Of a DNA stretch of 52,194 bases, positions 7,124 through 15,875 are shown one piece after another. The DNA comes from Flavobacteriales bacterium (GTDB taxonomy: Bacteria; Bacteroidota; Bacteroidia; Flavobacteriales_D; UBA2798): positions 1 to 52,194 of the forward strand of contig JAIBBF010000020.1 of the NCBI GenBank assembly GCA_019694795.1, read 5' to 3'. Position 1 is the stretch's first letter. Each line of letters begins with the position of its first letter. Under the pieces are notes generated by a model. It had not been told where the DNA came from, searched no databases, and worked only from the letters and a program-made list of their open reading frames with translations. A program made the position numbers and the translations under genes.

Positions 7124-9660
7124 TGGCCAGTCAGGATAAATCGGATAAAAAAAACAATTCGGAAGGATTGGGAAAACGCGGACGAAGAATCATTCTCATC
7201 ATTTGGTGGATGATGGTGCTGGGTCCCTTTTTAGGCGGATGGTTACTGATGTTTCTTGTTTCATTCGGAGATCTTCCCAGTTTTGAAGAACTGGAAAATC
7301 CGAGCAGCAATGAAGCTTCGATTATTTATTCTGCCGACGGACAAACACTCGGAAAATATTTCAAAGAGAATCGCGTCAACGTAAAATTCAATCAGATTTC
7401 TCCTTTTGTATTCGATTGTCTGGTATCCACCGAAGATGAACGTTATTACGAACATACCGGAATCGATTTTAAAGCACTGCCACGCGTTATTTCAGGAGCG
7501 GTAACGGGAAATACCAATCGCGGAGGAGGAAGTACGCTTACGCAGCAATTAGCAAAAATGTTGTTCCATACCAAAGCAGGAAGTACGCTGGAAAGGGTGG
7601 GACAAAAATTTCAGGAGTGGATCATCGCATCACGACTGGAGCGATCCTACACCAAGGAAGAAATCATGACCATGTACCTGAATAAATTCGACTTCATCAA
7701 TAATGCAGTAGGAATTCATTCAGCAGCCCGTGTTTATTTTAATACCACGCCCGACTCCCTGAAATTGCATGAAGCAGCATTATTGGTGGGGATGTGTCAG
7801 AATCCCGCTATGTACAATCCGAAACGCTTTCCGGAACGCGCTTTAAAGCGGAGAGAAATTGTATTGTATCAATTAATGCGCAATGGAGAAAACGAACATG
7901 TGCATACTAAAATTACGAGAGAGCAATACGATTCATTACGACAACTTCCGCTGGGACTCGATTTCCAAACGGTGGATCATATTGAAGGACCTGCACCCTA
8001 TTTCCGTGAAGAATTAAGAAAAGAATTAACGGATTTGTTTGAGAAAAAAGATGAAGACGGAAATTATGTGTATCACAAAAAGGACGGATCCAAATACGAT
8101 ATTTACAAAGACGGTTTACGCATTTACACCACCATCGATTCGCGCATGCAGAAATATGCCGAGTTTGCCGTTTCGGAACATTTAGGAAAAGAATTACAAA
8201 AAGATTTCGATAAGGATAACAAACGCTGGAAACGCGCTCCTTTTTCGAACGACATGACGCAGGAGGATATCGACACCCTGATTCTCGACGCCATGCATCG
8301 CTCTAAACGTTACCGTATACTTTCGGGAATACTGTGTGGCAATTGCGAACGTACGAAAGACATGAAAGAGAGTGGCGGATATCACATTTGTGGTTATTGT
8401 GGCGACTCCATTCCACAACGAAGCGAATCGGCGATTGATAAAATTTTTAATACTAAAACACCAATGCGGGTGTTTACCTGGAATAAAAAAGGAAATGAAT
8501 TTGATACGTTAATGAGTCCGCGCGACTCGATTATCTACTATAAAAAATTCTTGCAGGTAGGATTGGTTTCCATGGATCCGCATACCGGATTTGTTAAAGC
8601 ATGGGTGGGCGGACCAAACTTCAAACACTTCCAGTACGATCACGTTCGTCAGGGAAAACGTCAGGTAGGTTCAACATTTAAACCCTTCGTTTATGCTGCT
8701 GCATTCCGCGATCGCGTTTTAAGTCCATGTTCTTCTGCACCGGATATTGAGCATTGTATTGAAGTCCCGCTTACAGCCAAAACCACCAAATTGTGGTGTC
8801 CGCGCAATGCAGGCGTGAAATATACCGGAGAGCAGATTCCATTGTTCTGGGCGCTTGCCGCATCGATGAATAATATCACGGCATTCATTATGCAAAAAGA
8901 AAAACCTGCATTGGTAATTCGACTGGTGGAAGATTTGGGAATACCAAAAGGATATCTCGATCCGGTTCCTGCCATTTGTTTGGGAGTATGCGATTTATCG
9001 GTACTCCAAATGGTAGGAGCGCAAAGTGCATTTGCCAATAAAGGAGTTTATATAAAACCCATTGTGTATACCCGAATCGAAGACCGCAATGGAAATGTGA
9101 TTTTGGATATTCAACCGGAGACCAATGAAGCAATGGATGAATATACCGCTTATGCCATGCTGGAAATTATGAAGGGTACCACAAGTGGAGCGGTTAATCC
9201 ATTCACGGGAAAAGTGGCAGGTACGGCATTAAGGATACGTAGTAGTCGTCCATACGCCGGATTTAAAAATCCCATTGCAGGTAAAACAGGAACAACGCAG
9301 AACAATTCCGATGGTTGGTTTATGGGATTAACACCTGATCTGGTAACCGGAGTGTGGGTAGGTTGTGAAGACCGCAGTGTGCGTTTTTCGAGAACCGATT
9401 TGGGTCAGGGTGCCAATACCGCCATGCCGATTTGGGGTTATTACATGAAAAAAGTGTTGGCCGATAAATCATTGAAAATTTCCACTTCCGATTTCGAACG
9501 CCCCGAAGGATTTCCGGAAGAGTTTTTGAATTGCCGCGATGCGATCGGTAATTCTGAAATATGGAAAAATGTCCAGCTGAACGATGTGGAAATTGATCAG
9601 TTTGATATGGACAATGGTTCCGGAGAAGATGATATAGATATTAAATCAATTGATAACTGA
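7123..9660 (+). CDS. mrcA: Class A penicillin-binding protein (PBP1A-like)
   Basis: Bifunctional peptidoglycan synthase of 845 residues, anchored in the inner membrane by one N-terminal helix (about 25-48). The GT51 glycosyltransferase domain shows the catalytic TEDERYYEHTG motif (Glu104) and GGSTLTQQLAKML. The transpeptidase domain has the SxxK nucleophile (Ser517 in GSTFKPF), an SMN motif and KTGTT (721-723). An odd feature lies in the linker before the transpeptidase: about 25 residues with two CxxC pairs (Cys405, 408, 423, 426, plus His421), which looks like a zinc ribbon and is not a usual part of this family. The gene is the third of a tightly overlapping PSP1-gldH-PBP operon. The insert is in frame with intact motifs on both sides, so the protein is probably functional. 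Confidence 0.92.
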   Translation: MASQDKSDKKNNSEGLGKRGRRIILIIWWMMVLGPFLGGWLLMFLVSFGDLPSFEELENPSSNEASIIYSADGQTLGKYFKENRVNVKFNQISPFVFDCLVSTEDERYYEHTGIDFKALPRVISGAVTGNTNRGGGSTLTQQLAKMLFHTKAGSTLERVGQKFQEWIIASRLERSYTKEEIMTMYLNKFDFINNAVGIHSAARVYFNTTPDSLKLHEAALLVGMCQNPAMYNPKRFPERALKRREIVLYQLMRNGENEHVHTKITREQYDSLRQLPLGLDFQTVDHIEGPAPYFREELRKELTDLFEKKDEDGNYVYHKKDGSKYDIYKDGLRIYTTIDSRMQKYAEFAVSEHLGKELQKDFDKDNKRWKRAPFSNDMTQEDIDTLILDAMHRSKRYRILSGILCGNCERTKDMKESGGYHICGYCGDSIPQRSESAIDKIFNTKTPMRVFTWNKKGNEFDTLMSPRDSIIYYKKFLQVGLVSMDPHTGFVKAWVGGPNFKHFQYDHVRQGKRQVGSTFKPFVYAAAFRDRVLSPCSSAPDIEHCIEVPLTAKTTKLWCPRNAGVKYTGEQIPLFWALAASMNNITAFIMQKEKPALVIRLVEDLGIPKGYLDPVPAICLGVCDLSVLQMVGAQSAFANKGVYIKPIVYTRIEDRNGNVILDIQPETNEAMDEYTAYAMLEIMKGTTSGAVNPFTGKVAGTALRIRSSRPYAGFKNPIAGKTGTTQNNSDGWFMGLTPDLVTGVWVGCEDRSVRFSRTDLGQGANTAMPIWGYYMKKVLADKSLKISTSDFERPEGFPEEFLNCRDAIGNSEIWKNVQLNDVEIDQFDMDNGSGEDDIDIKSIDN

Positions 9661-9662
9661 TT

Positions 9663-10358
9663 ATGAATAAAGTTGTAAAAAACGCAACAGAAGCGATTCA
9701 AGGAATTGAAGATAATATGACGCTTGCACTTGGTGGTTTCGGCTTATGCGGAATTCCGGAAAATTGCATTGCGGCATTAGTGAAAAAAGGTGTAAAGGGT
9801 TTGACTTGTATTTCTAATAATGCGGGGGTAGATGATTTTGGAATCGGACTCATGCTTCAGCAAAAGCAAGTGAAAAAAATGATTTCGTCGTATGTTGGAG
9901 AAAACGCAGAATTTGAACGTCAGTTATTAAGCGGCGAATTAGAAGTCGATCTGATTCCTCAAGGCACACTGGCTACCCGTTTAATGGCTGCCGGTTACGG
10001 AATGCCGGCTATTTACACACCGGCAGGAGTAGGAACGGAGGTTGCTATAGGTAAAGAAGTGCGTAATTTCAACGGAAAAGATTATCTGATGGAATTTGCC
10101 TTTGAACCGGAATTCGCCATTGTAAAAGCATGGAAAGGGGATACACAGGGGAATTTAATTTTTAAAGCCACATCGCGCAATTTTAATCCGCTGGTTGCAA
10201 TGGCAGGTAAAATTACCATTGCAGAAGTGGAAGAACTGGTTCCGGCAGGAGAATTAAATCCGGACCATATTCATCTCCCGGGAATTTATGTACATCGTAT
10301 TTTTCAGGGAAATAATTATGAAAAGCGCATCGAACAACGCACCGTTCGTAAACACTGA
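9663..10358 (+). CDS. scoA: 3-oxoacid CoA-transferase subunit A
   Basis: Alpha subunit (231 residues) of a succinyl-CoA:3-ketoacid CoA-transferase, which moves CoA between succinyl-CoA and acetoacetate. The CoA-binding glycine-rich motif GGFGLCGIPE is at 24-33. Other family blocks are ISNNAGVDDFGIGLM, LIPQGTLATRLMAAG and GVGTEVAIGKE. It starts two bases after the PBP stop. The partner subunit B gene is not next to it but at 12227-12886, with a large membrane-protein gene between them; normally the two are adjacent or fused. The two subunits are presumably still made together, since all genes run in the same direction with tiny gaps. Confidence 0.93.
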   Translation: MNKVVKNATEAIQGIEDNMTLALGGFGLCGIPENCIAALVKKGVKGLTCISNNAGVDDFGIGLMLQQKQVKKMISSYVGENAEFERQLLSGELEVDLIPQGTLATRLMAAGYGMPAIYTPAGVGTEVAIGKEVRNFNGKDYLMEFAFEPEFAIVKAWKGDTQGNLIFKATSRNFNPLVAMAGKITIAEVEELVPAGELNPDHIHLPGIYVHRIFQGNNYEKRIEQRTVRKH

Positions 10359-10360
10359 AA

Positions 10361-12214
10361 TTGAAATCTATTTTTCATACGCTAACAAACAGCCCGTCCA
10401 TCATAGTGAGCGGGCTGTTGTGTTTTTTCATCAGTGCTTATGTTTTAGGTAAGTCGGGCGGACAATTTATTTCCTGGGATATTTTTGGTTATTACCTCTA
10501 TCTACCCGCAACATTTATTTATCATGATCCCGGTTTACATGATCTTTCTCCGGTACATCATGTTTTGGAAGTGTATCAGTCTACCCCCACACTTTACCAG
10601 GTAGCAGAGGTAGAATCGGGAAATCATATCATCATGTATTCGATGGGAATGGCAATGGTGTATTTGCCGTTTTTTTTATTTGGACATTTAACTGCTTTCA
10701 TCGGTGGATATCCTCCGGATGGTTTCTCTGCTCCTTATGAATTTTGGATGATGGCCGGAGATATATTTTATTTGTTCGCCGGTGTTTTATTATTTCGAAA
10801 ATGGTGTCGATTGTTTTTTTCGGAACAGATCACCACCTGGTTAATTCTTGCACTTGTTGCGGGAACAAATTTTCTTTTTCTGCAAGTCGGCATGATCGGA
10901 ATGCCGCATATTTATCTCTTTGCATGGTTTACACTCGCTTTAATTTTAATGCACCAATGGTACCTGCGTCCAACAAAAAAAACGGCATTTTTTCTGGGAA
11001 TTACATTGGGCGTTTTAACCTTGTGCCGACCTACCGAATTACTGATTTTGCCATTGATGATCGCATGGAAAATTAAATCGTTTGCAGAATTTAAGTCGAG
11101 ATTAAACTGGTTGTTTTCAGACATGAAAATTCATTTGCTCGTTTTGTTTTTAGGTGCATTATTGATTGGCTTTCCGCAATTATTTTATTGGAAATGGTAT
11201 ACCGGAAAATGGCTGTTTATGAGTTATACCAATCCGGGCGAAGGATTCGATTTTTTACATCCGCATATCTGGAACTTTCTTTTCAGTTTCCGGAAAGGTT
11301 GGTTGATTTATACGCCCTTGATGATATTGAGTTTTTGGGGAATGATGGAGTTGTATAAAAAACAAAGAGCTTATTTCTTTCCTGTTTTATTTTTTATCCT
11401 GCTTAATATCTGGGTGCTGTCGAGTTGGTCCAATTGGTGGTATGCGAGTAGTTTCGGTCAACGACCTGTGATCGATTCCTATGCTGTGATGATGCTTCCA
11501 CTGGGTTATTTATTAATGAAAGATGGAACATGGAAAAAAATAATTGATGGATTTTTATTCTGCTTTATATTCCTGAATTTGTTTCAAACCTGGCAAATGG
11601 AGAACCGGATTTTGGACACCTACCGTTTAACGGCAGATTATTATTTTAAAACTTTTTTGCGGACAGAAATTCCTCCTGGTGCAAAAAACGATTTACTGGT
11701 GGACCGCGAAAAAGCATTCCGTGAAAAATGCTTAAGCGACTCCAGCATGTACCGGCACAAATTGGAATTTATTCAGGATTATGAATTTCCGGAAAACAGA
11801 GGGGGCGGATTTTTCACTAGTGATACTTCTTATTCGGGAAAATTAAGTTATTGCCTGGCAGAAAAGGATGCACAAGCCCCGTTTTTAAAGGTGGCCTATC
11901 ATGAAATAACGCAGCTGGATCATTTCTGGACAAAAATAGAAGCAGAGGTAATGCCCTTGAGTCCCATCGATTCCATTCGTCCCGTTTTCTTCGCTACCAT
12001 GCTGAATTTCCGCAATGAGGGCTATGCCTGGGAAGGTCATGATCATTCGGAATTTCCAGAACTTAAGCAGGGACAATGGAACAAGGTTTCTTTCTGGTAT
12101 TTAAGTCCCGAAATTCGCTCTGAAAAAGATATTTTTTGTGTTTCTTTGTGGATGACGGGTTCTGGTCGTATCCTCATTGATAAGTTGACGATTCGTACCT
12201 ATTCCCGCGATTAA
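10361..12214 (+). CDS. Polytopic membrane protein, GT-C glycosyltransferase-like
   Basis: A 617-residue protein with about 11-12 predicted membrane helices in residues 10-420, followed by a soluble C-terminal part (about 430-617) with a beta-sandwich-like pattern. The first extracytoplasmic loop holds an acidic residue in a WDIFGYYLYLPA context, where GT-C enzymes of the ArnT/PMT kind place their catalytic Asp, so a lipid-linked sugar transferase is a reasonable guess, not a proven one. The start appears to be TTG at 10361, two bases after the scoA stop; no ATG fits upstream. It interrupts the scoA/scoB pair. Similar large membrane proteins lie at 12891, 15872 and 17383, suggesting a glycan-related locus. 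Confidence 0.6.
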   Translation: MKSIFHTLTNSPSIIVSGLLCFFISAYVLGKSGGQFISWDIFGYYLYLPATFIYHDPGLHDLSPVHHVLEVYQSTPTLYQVAEVESGNHIIMYSMGMAMVYLPFFLFGHLTAFIGGYPPDGFSAPYEFWMMAGDIFYLFAGVLLFRKWCRLFFSEQITTWLILALVAGTNFLFLQVGMIGMPHIYLFAWFTLALILMHQWYLRPTKKTAFFLGITLGVLTLCRPTELLILPLMIAWKIKSFAEFKSRLNWLFSDMKIHLLVLFLGALLIGFPQLFYWKWYTGKWLFMSYTNPGEGFDFLHPHIWNFLFSFRKGWLIYTPLMILSFWGMMELYKKQRAYFFPVLFFILLNIWVLSSWSNWWYASSFGQRPVIDSYAVMMLPLGYLLMKDGTWKKIIDGFLFCFIFLNLFQTWQMENRILDTYRLTADYYFKTFLRTEIPPGAKNDLLVDREKAFREKCLSDSSMYRHKLEFIQDYEFPENRGGGFFTSDTSYSGKLSYCLAEKDAQAPFLKVAYHEITQLDHFWTKIEAEVMPLSPIDSIRPVFFATMLNFRNEGYAWEGHDHSEFPELKQGQWNKVSFWYLSPEIRSEKDIFCVSLWMTGSGRILIDKLTIRTYSRD

Positions 12215-12226
12215 AATTTTTGAATT

Positions 12227-12886
12227 ATGGCATTGGATAAAAATCAGATTGCACAACGCATTGCTCAGGAGTTGAGAGATGGAATGTATGTTAATCTCGG
12301 TATCGGAATTCCCACACTGGTGGCCAATTATATTCCCGATGGAGTTAATGTGGTCTTGCAATCGGAAAACGGATTGTTAGGGATTGGTCCCTTCCCCTTC
12401 GAAGGACAAGAAGATCCGGATTTAATCAATGCCGGTAAACAAACCATCACCACGGTGCCGGGCTCTGCATTTTTCGATTCGGCATTGAGTTTCGGAATGA
12501 TTCGCGCAGGGAAAGTGGATCTCACTATTCTTGGGGCCATGGAAGTTTCCGATAACGGAGATATTGCCAACTGGAAAATTCCCGGAAAAATGGTGAAAGG
12601 AATGGGCGGTGCAATGGATTTAGTTGCTTCTGCAAAAAATATTATTGTGGCCATGCAACACACCAATCCCAAAGGGGAAAGTAAATTACTTCCGCAATGT
12701 GGTTTACCCATCACCGGTGTGAAATGTGTAAAACGAATTGTTTCTGATTTAGCAGTGTTGGAAGTAACGCCCAAGGATGGTTTTCGTTTAATTGAACGCG
12801 CTCCGGGTGTTAGTGTAGAGGAAATTGTGGCAAAAACGGCAGGCCGGCTGATTGTTGAAGGGGAGATTCCTGAAATGAAATTCTGA
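12227..12886 (+). CDS. scoB: 3-oxoacid CoA-transferase subunit B
   Basis: Beta subunit (219 residues) of the 3-oxoacid CoA-transferase. The catalytic glutamate that forms the enzyme-CoA thioester is Glu47 in [24 protein letters not shown] near the N-terminus and [12 protein letters not shown] in the middle are further family blocks. ATG start at 12227, twelve bases after the membrane-protein gene. It pairs with subunit A at 9663-10358. With glutaryl-CoA dehydrogenase at 30379 the window holds two genes of acyl-CoA catabolism, though they are not linked in an operon. Confidence 0.93.
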   Translation: MALDKNQIAQRIAQELRDGMYVNLGIGIPTLVANYIPDGVNVVLQSENGLLGIGPFPFEGQEDPDLINAGKQTITTVPGSAFFDSALSFGMIRAGKVDLTILGAMEVSDNGDIANWKIPGKMVKGMGGAMDLVASAKNIIVAMQHTNPKGESKLLPQCGLPITGVKCVKRIVSDLAVLEVTPKDGFRLIERAPGVSVEEIVAKTAGRLIVEGEIPEMKF

Positions 12887-12890
12887 TTCG

Positions 12891-14435
12891 GTGCTTCGTT
12901 TCATCGAATTTATACGTAACCAGGAACGCTGGTTTTTCTTCTTGTTTGTTGCAGCATCCTGCAGCGTGTTTTTTCTCACGCGCCACTTTGTAACGCTCGA
13001 CGGACCCGCACATTTGTATAACGCAGGTTTGCTGGCCGAGATGATCAAGGGGAATTCATCGCTTTATGATTATTACGAATTTAATTCTCTACTCATCCCG
13101 AATTGGATGGGACATTTTTTCCTCAGCTTCTTTCAGTTGTTTTTGCCCGGTGAGTGGTCGGAAAAATTGTTTCTGGTTTTATATGTATTTGCATTCAGTT
13201 ATTCCTTTCGCTTTTTTGTAAGGCAATACGATCGCAAAAACGGAATGATCAGTATTCTCATTTTGCCATTTGTATTTTCAACTTTTCTCTATTTCGGATT
13301 TTACAACTTCAGCATCGCATTTGTTTTTTTATTTCGATTACTGGGTGTTTTAAAAAAATACGAAGGCAAGTACGATATCCTTTTTTATTTGCGCTTTTCC
13401 GGATTGTTACTCTGCATTTGGTATTCGCATATTACGGTGTTTGTTTTCGCTTTATTATTGACCGCTTCATTGCGTGTTTTCCATCACTATTTGAAAGGCA
13501 TGGTCTGGAAAAAATTTCTGCGTGAATCAGCTTTTCTTTTTATTGCGGTTTTACCGGGAGTAATTCTCACCCTGCTCTATAAACAGAAATACGGGAGTCC
13601 GGATGGATTCAGTTATCTGCCGGTCGATGAAATTCACCATTATTTTTACCGCATACAATCCTTTGTTCATTATACCACCGACGAAGGAAAATTTAATTTC
13701 TATTTTTTCTGGTTTTTTGTCGGCTCCATTGTGGTCTTGCTGTTCTTTCGTATATCTGCAAGGGGACCACACTCTCCGCTGATTTTGGATAGTGATATTT
13801 TATTCATCCTGGCCATTCCTGTAGCCATTCTCTGTTACGTGTTGCCCGATAGCGATTCCAAGGGCGGTTATATCATCATACGGATGAATTACATGTTCTA
13901 CTTGCTGATTTTTTCATGGATTGCCACACAGCGATGGAACTCATTGTTGCAAATGATTTCTGTGGCTGGAATTTTATTGGTTTTTGCTGCAGAAACACGG
14001 TTCAGGACAAAAATTCAACTTGAAGCTTCACGCATGGCTTCCGATATTTATTACGCGGCAGAATTATTACCCGATCAGGCGGTGGTATTGCCGGTGCAGT
14101 TATCCTCCAATTGGGTTACCGGACATTATTCCAATTACCTCGGAGCCGATAAACCGGTTATTATTCTGGAAAATTATGAAGCGGCTCAGGATTATTTTCC
14201 TTTGCGCTGGAAAGCGAATAGTCCTGCCTCAGCCCTGTGGCCCAGTGCAGATGCGATTTGTCTCGAAAAACCTGAGTTTTTTGGGGCACAATATCCGCTT
14301 ATTACTCACGTTTTTATTCTTCATGGCGATTTGCAAGCTTCAGAAAGCTGTAAATCAACCATGAACACTCTCCTGCAAAATAACGCTGAATTAAAATATT
14401 CTTCGCAGTTTTGCAGTCTGTACGAATTGCGATAG
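12891..14435 (+). CDS. Polytopic membrane protein, GT-C-like
   Basis: A 514-residue protein with about 10-11 hydrophobic helices. The first helix is followed by RHFVTLDGPAHLYNAGLL, an Asp-containing first outer loop like that of GT-C glycosyltransferases. The C-terminal ~130 residues are less hydrophobic. I do not recognise a specific family. The start is probably GTG at 12891, four bases after scoB, giving MLRFIEFI; the gene is followed 12 bases later by a flavoprotein gene. Position in the run suggests a role in the same cell-surface glycan process as the neighbouring membrane proteins. That is inference from context only. Confidence 0.55.
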   Translation: MLRFIEFIRNQERWFFFLFVAASCSVFFLTRHFVTLDGPAHLYNAGLLAEMIKGNSSLYDYYEFNSLLIPNWMGHFFLSFFQLFLPGEWSEKLFLVLYVFAFSYSFRFFVRQYDRKNGMISILILPFVFSTFLYFGFYNFSIAFVFLFRLLGVLKKYEGKYDILFYLRFSGLLLCIWYSHITVFVFALLLTASLRVFHHYLKGMVWKKFLRESAFLFIAVLPGVILTLLYKQKYGSPDGFSYLPVDEIHHYFYRIQSFVHYTTDEGKFNFYFFWFFVGSIVVLLFFRISARGPHSPLILDSDILFILAIPVAILCYVLPDSDSKGGYIIIRMNYMFYLLIFSWIATQRWNSLLQMISVAGILLVFAAETRFRTKIQLEASRMASDIYYAAELLPDQAVVLPVQLSSNWVTGHYSNYLGADKPVIILENYEAAQDYFPLRWKANSPASALWPSADAICLEKPEFFGAQYPLITHVFILHGDLQASESCKSTMNTLLQNNAELKYSSQFCSLYELR

Positions 14436-14447
14436 ATCATACAATCA

Positions 14448-15875
14448 ATGAAAAAGAAAGTAGCCGTTATTGGTGCCGGTCCAGCCGGAATTACTGCAGC
14501 CTATGAATTAGCAAAAGCGGGTGTGGAAGTAGAGGTTTTTGAGGCGAGCGATAAAGTGGGCGGGATGGCAAAGACCATTGATTTGTGGGGACAAAAAATC
14601 GATATTGGTCCGCATCGTTTTTTCAGCAACGATACCCGTGTAAATAAATTATGGCTCGAAGTGGCGGGGAAAGATTACCGCATGGTGGATCGTTTAACCC
14701 GGATCTATTACAAGAAAAAATTCTTTTTCTATCCCATCAAAGCATTCGATGCACTATTTAAATTGGGTATTGGTACAGCCACACTATGTGTGACGAGTTA
14801 CATGAAGGAAAAAGTTAAGCCGACTAAAATCGACGGTTCATTCGAAACCTGGGTGACTTCCCGCTTCGGATATAAATTATACTCCATCTTTTTTAAAACG
14901 TATACCGAAAAATTATGGGGAATTTCCTGCACGGAATTGGATGCAGATTTTGCCGCACAACGCATTAAAAAACTTTCGCTGTGGGAAGCCATTAAAAATG
15001 CAGTTAAAGGTGGTAAAGGAAATAAACACAAAACACTCGTTGATCAATTTGCTTACCCCACCGGCGGTACCGGAATGATTTATGAGCGAATGGAAGAATA
15101 CATCAATGCACATGGAGGGAAGGTCCATCTGAAAAAACCGGTAAAACGCGTTTTAACCAAAAATAATTCCGCCTACGCATTAGAATTGGAAGATGGTACC
15201 TTGAATGAATACGATGAAATCGTTTCTTCCATGCCGTTTTCACTGATGGTATCGCGACTCCCGGATGTGCCTGCTGAAATAAGTAAACATGCATCTGATC
15301 TTACTTACCGGAATACCATTATCGTTTATCTGAATGTAGATGCCAAAGATTTATTTCCGGATAACTGGCTGTACGTACACGAAGCGAAATTGCAAATGGG
15401 ACGAATCACCAATTTCAGAAACTGGGTTCCCGAAATCAACAATGGAAAAGAAAGCACCATCATTGCAATGGAATATTGGTGTTACAACGAAGATCAATTG
15501 TGGAACAGCAGCGATGAAGAATTAATTGCGCTTGGAAAAAAAGAATTGCTGGAAACCGGATTAATCGGAAAGGCAACTATTACCGAAGGATTCGTTTATA
15601 AAATCCCACGTTGTTATCCGGTATACTCCAGAGGATATAAAGAGAAACTTAAACCTGTAGAAAAATACCTCAGTTCTATTGATCACCTTCACGTAATCGG
15701 CCGCTATGGAGCCTTTAAATACAACAATCAGGATCATAGTATTCTGATGGGACTACTCACGGCAGAAAACATTACGCTCGGTACAAAACACGATCTTTGG
15801 GAGATCAATACCGACTATGAAGATTATCAGGAGAAATCTACAATTACTGCTACGGGTCTTTCGACCGAAGCATGA
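14448..15875 (+). CDS. FAD-dependent oxidoreductase, UDP-galactopyranose-mutase/protoporphyrinogen-oxidase-like
   Basis: A 475-residue flavoprotein. The N-terminal Rossmann motif VAVIGAGPAGITAAYELAKAG (about 4-24), the acidic FEAS at the end of strand 2 and GGMAKT (GG doublet) define the FAD site. The IDIGPHRFFS segment and the later GRYGAFKYNNQDHSILMG resemble the UDP-galactopyranose-mutase-like subgroup of the amine oxidase superfamily, found next to glycosyltransferase genes in many bacteria. The substrate cannot be told from sequence. No signal peptide, so cytoplasmic. Its stop overlaps the next membrane-protein gene by four bases (ATGA), which links it functionally to the two GT-C-like paralogues downstream. 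Confidence 0.8.
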   Translation: MKKKVAVIGAGPAGITAAYELAKAGVEVEVFEASDKVGGMAKTIDLWGQKIDIGPHRFFSNDTRVNKLWLEVAGKDYRMVDRLTRIYYKKKFFFYPIKAFDALFKLGIGTATLCVTSYMKEKVKPTKIDGSFETWVTSRFGYKLYSIFFKTYTEKLWGISCTELDADFAAQRIKKLSLWEAIKNAVKGGKGNKHKTLVDQFAYPTGGTGMIYERMEEYINAHGGKVHLKKPVKRVLTKNNSAYALELEDGTLNEYDEIVSSMPFSLMVSRLPDVPAEISKHASDLTYRNTIIVYLNVDAKDLFPDNWLYVHEAKLQMGRITNFRNWVPEINNGKESTIIAMEYWCYNEDQLWNSSDEELIALGKKELLETGLIGKATITEGFVYKIPRCYPVYSRGYKEKLKPVEKYLSSIDHLHVIGRYGAFKYNNQDHSILMGLLTAENITLGTKHDLWEINTDYEDYQEKSTITATGLSTEA

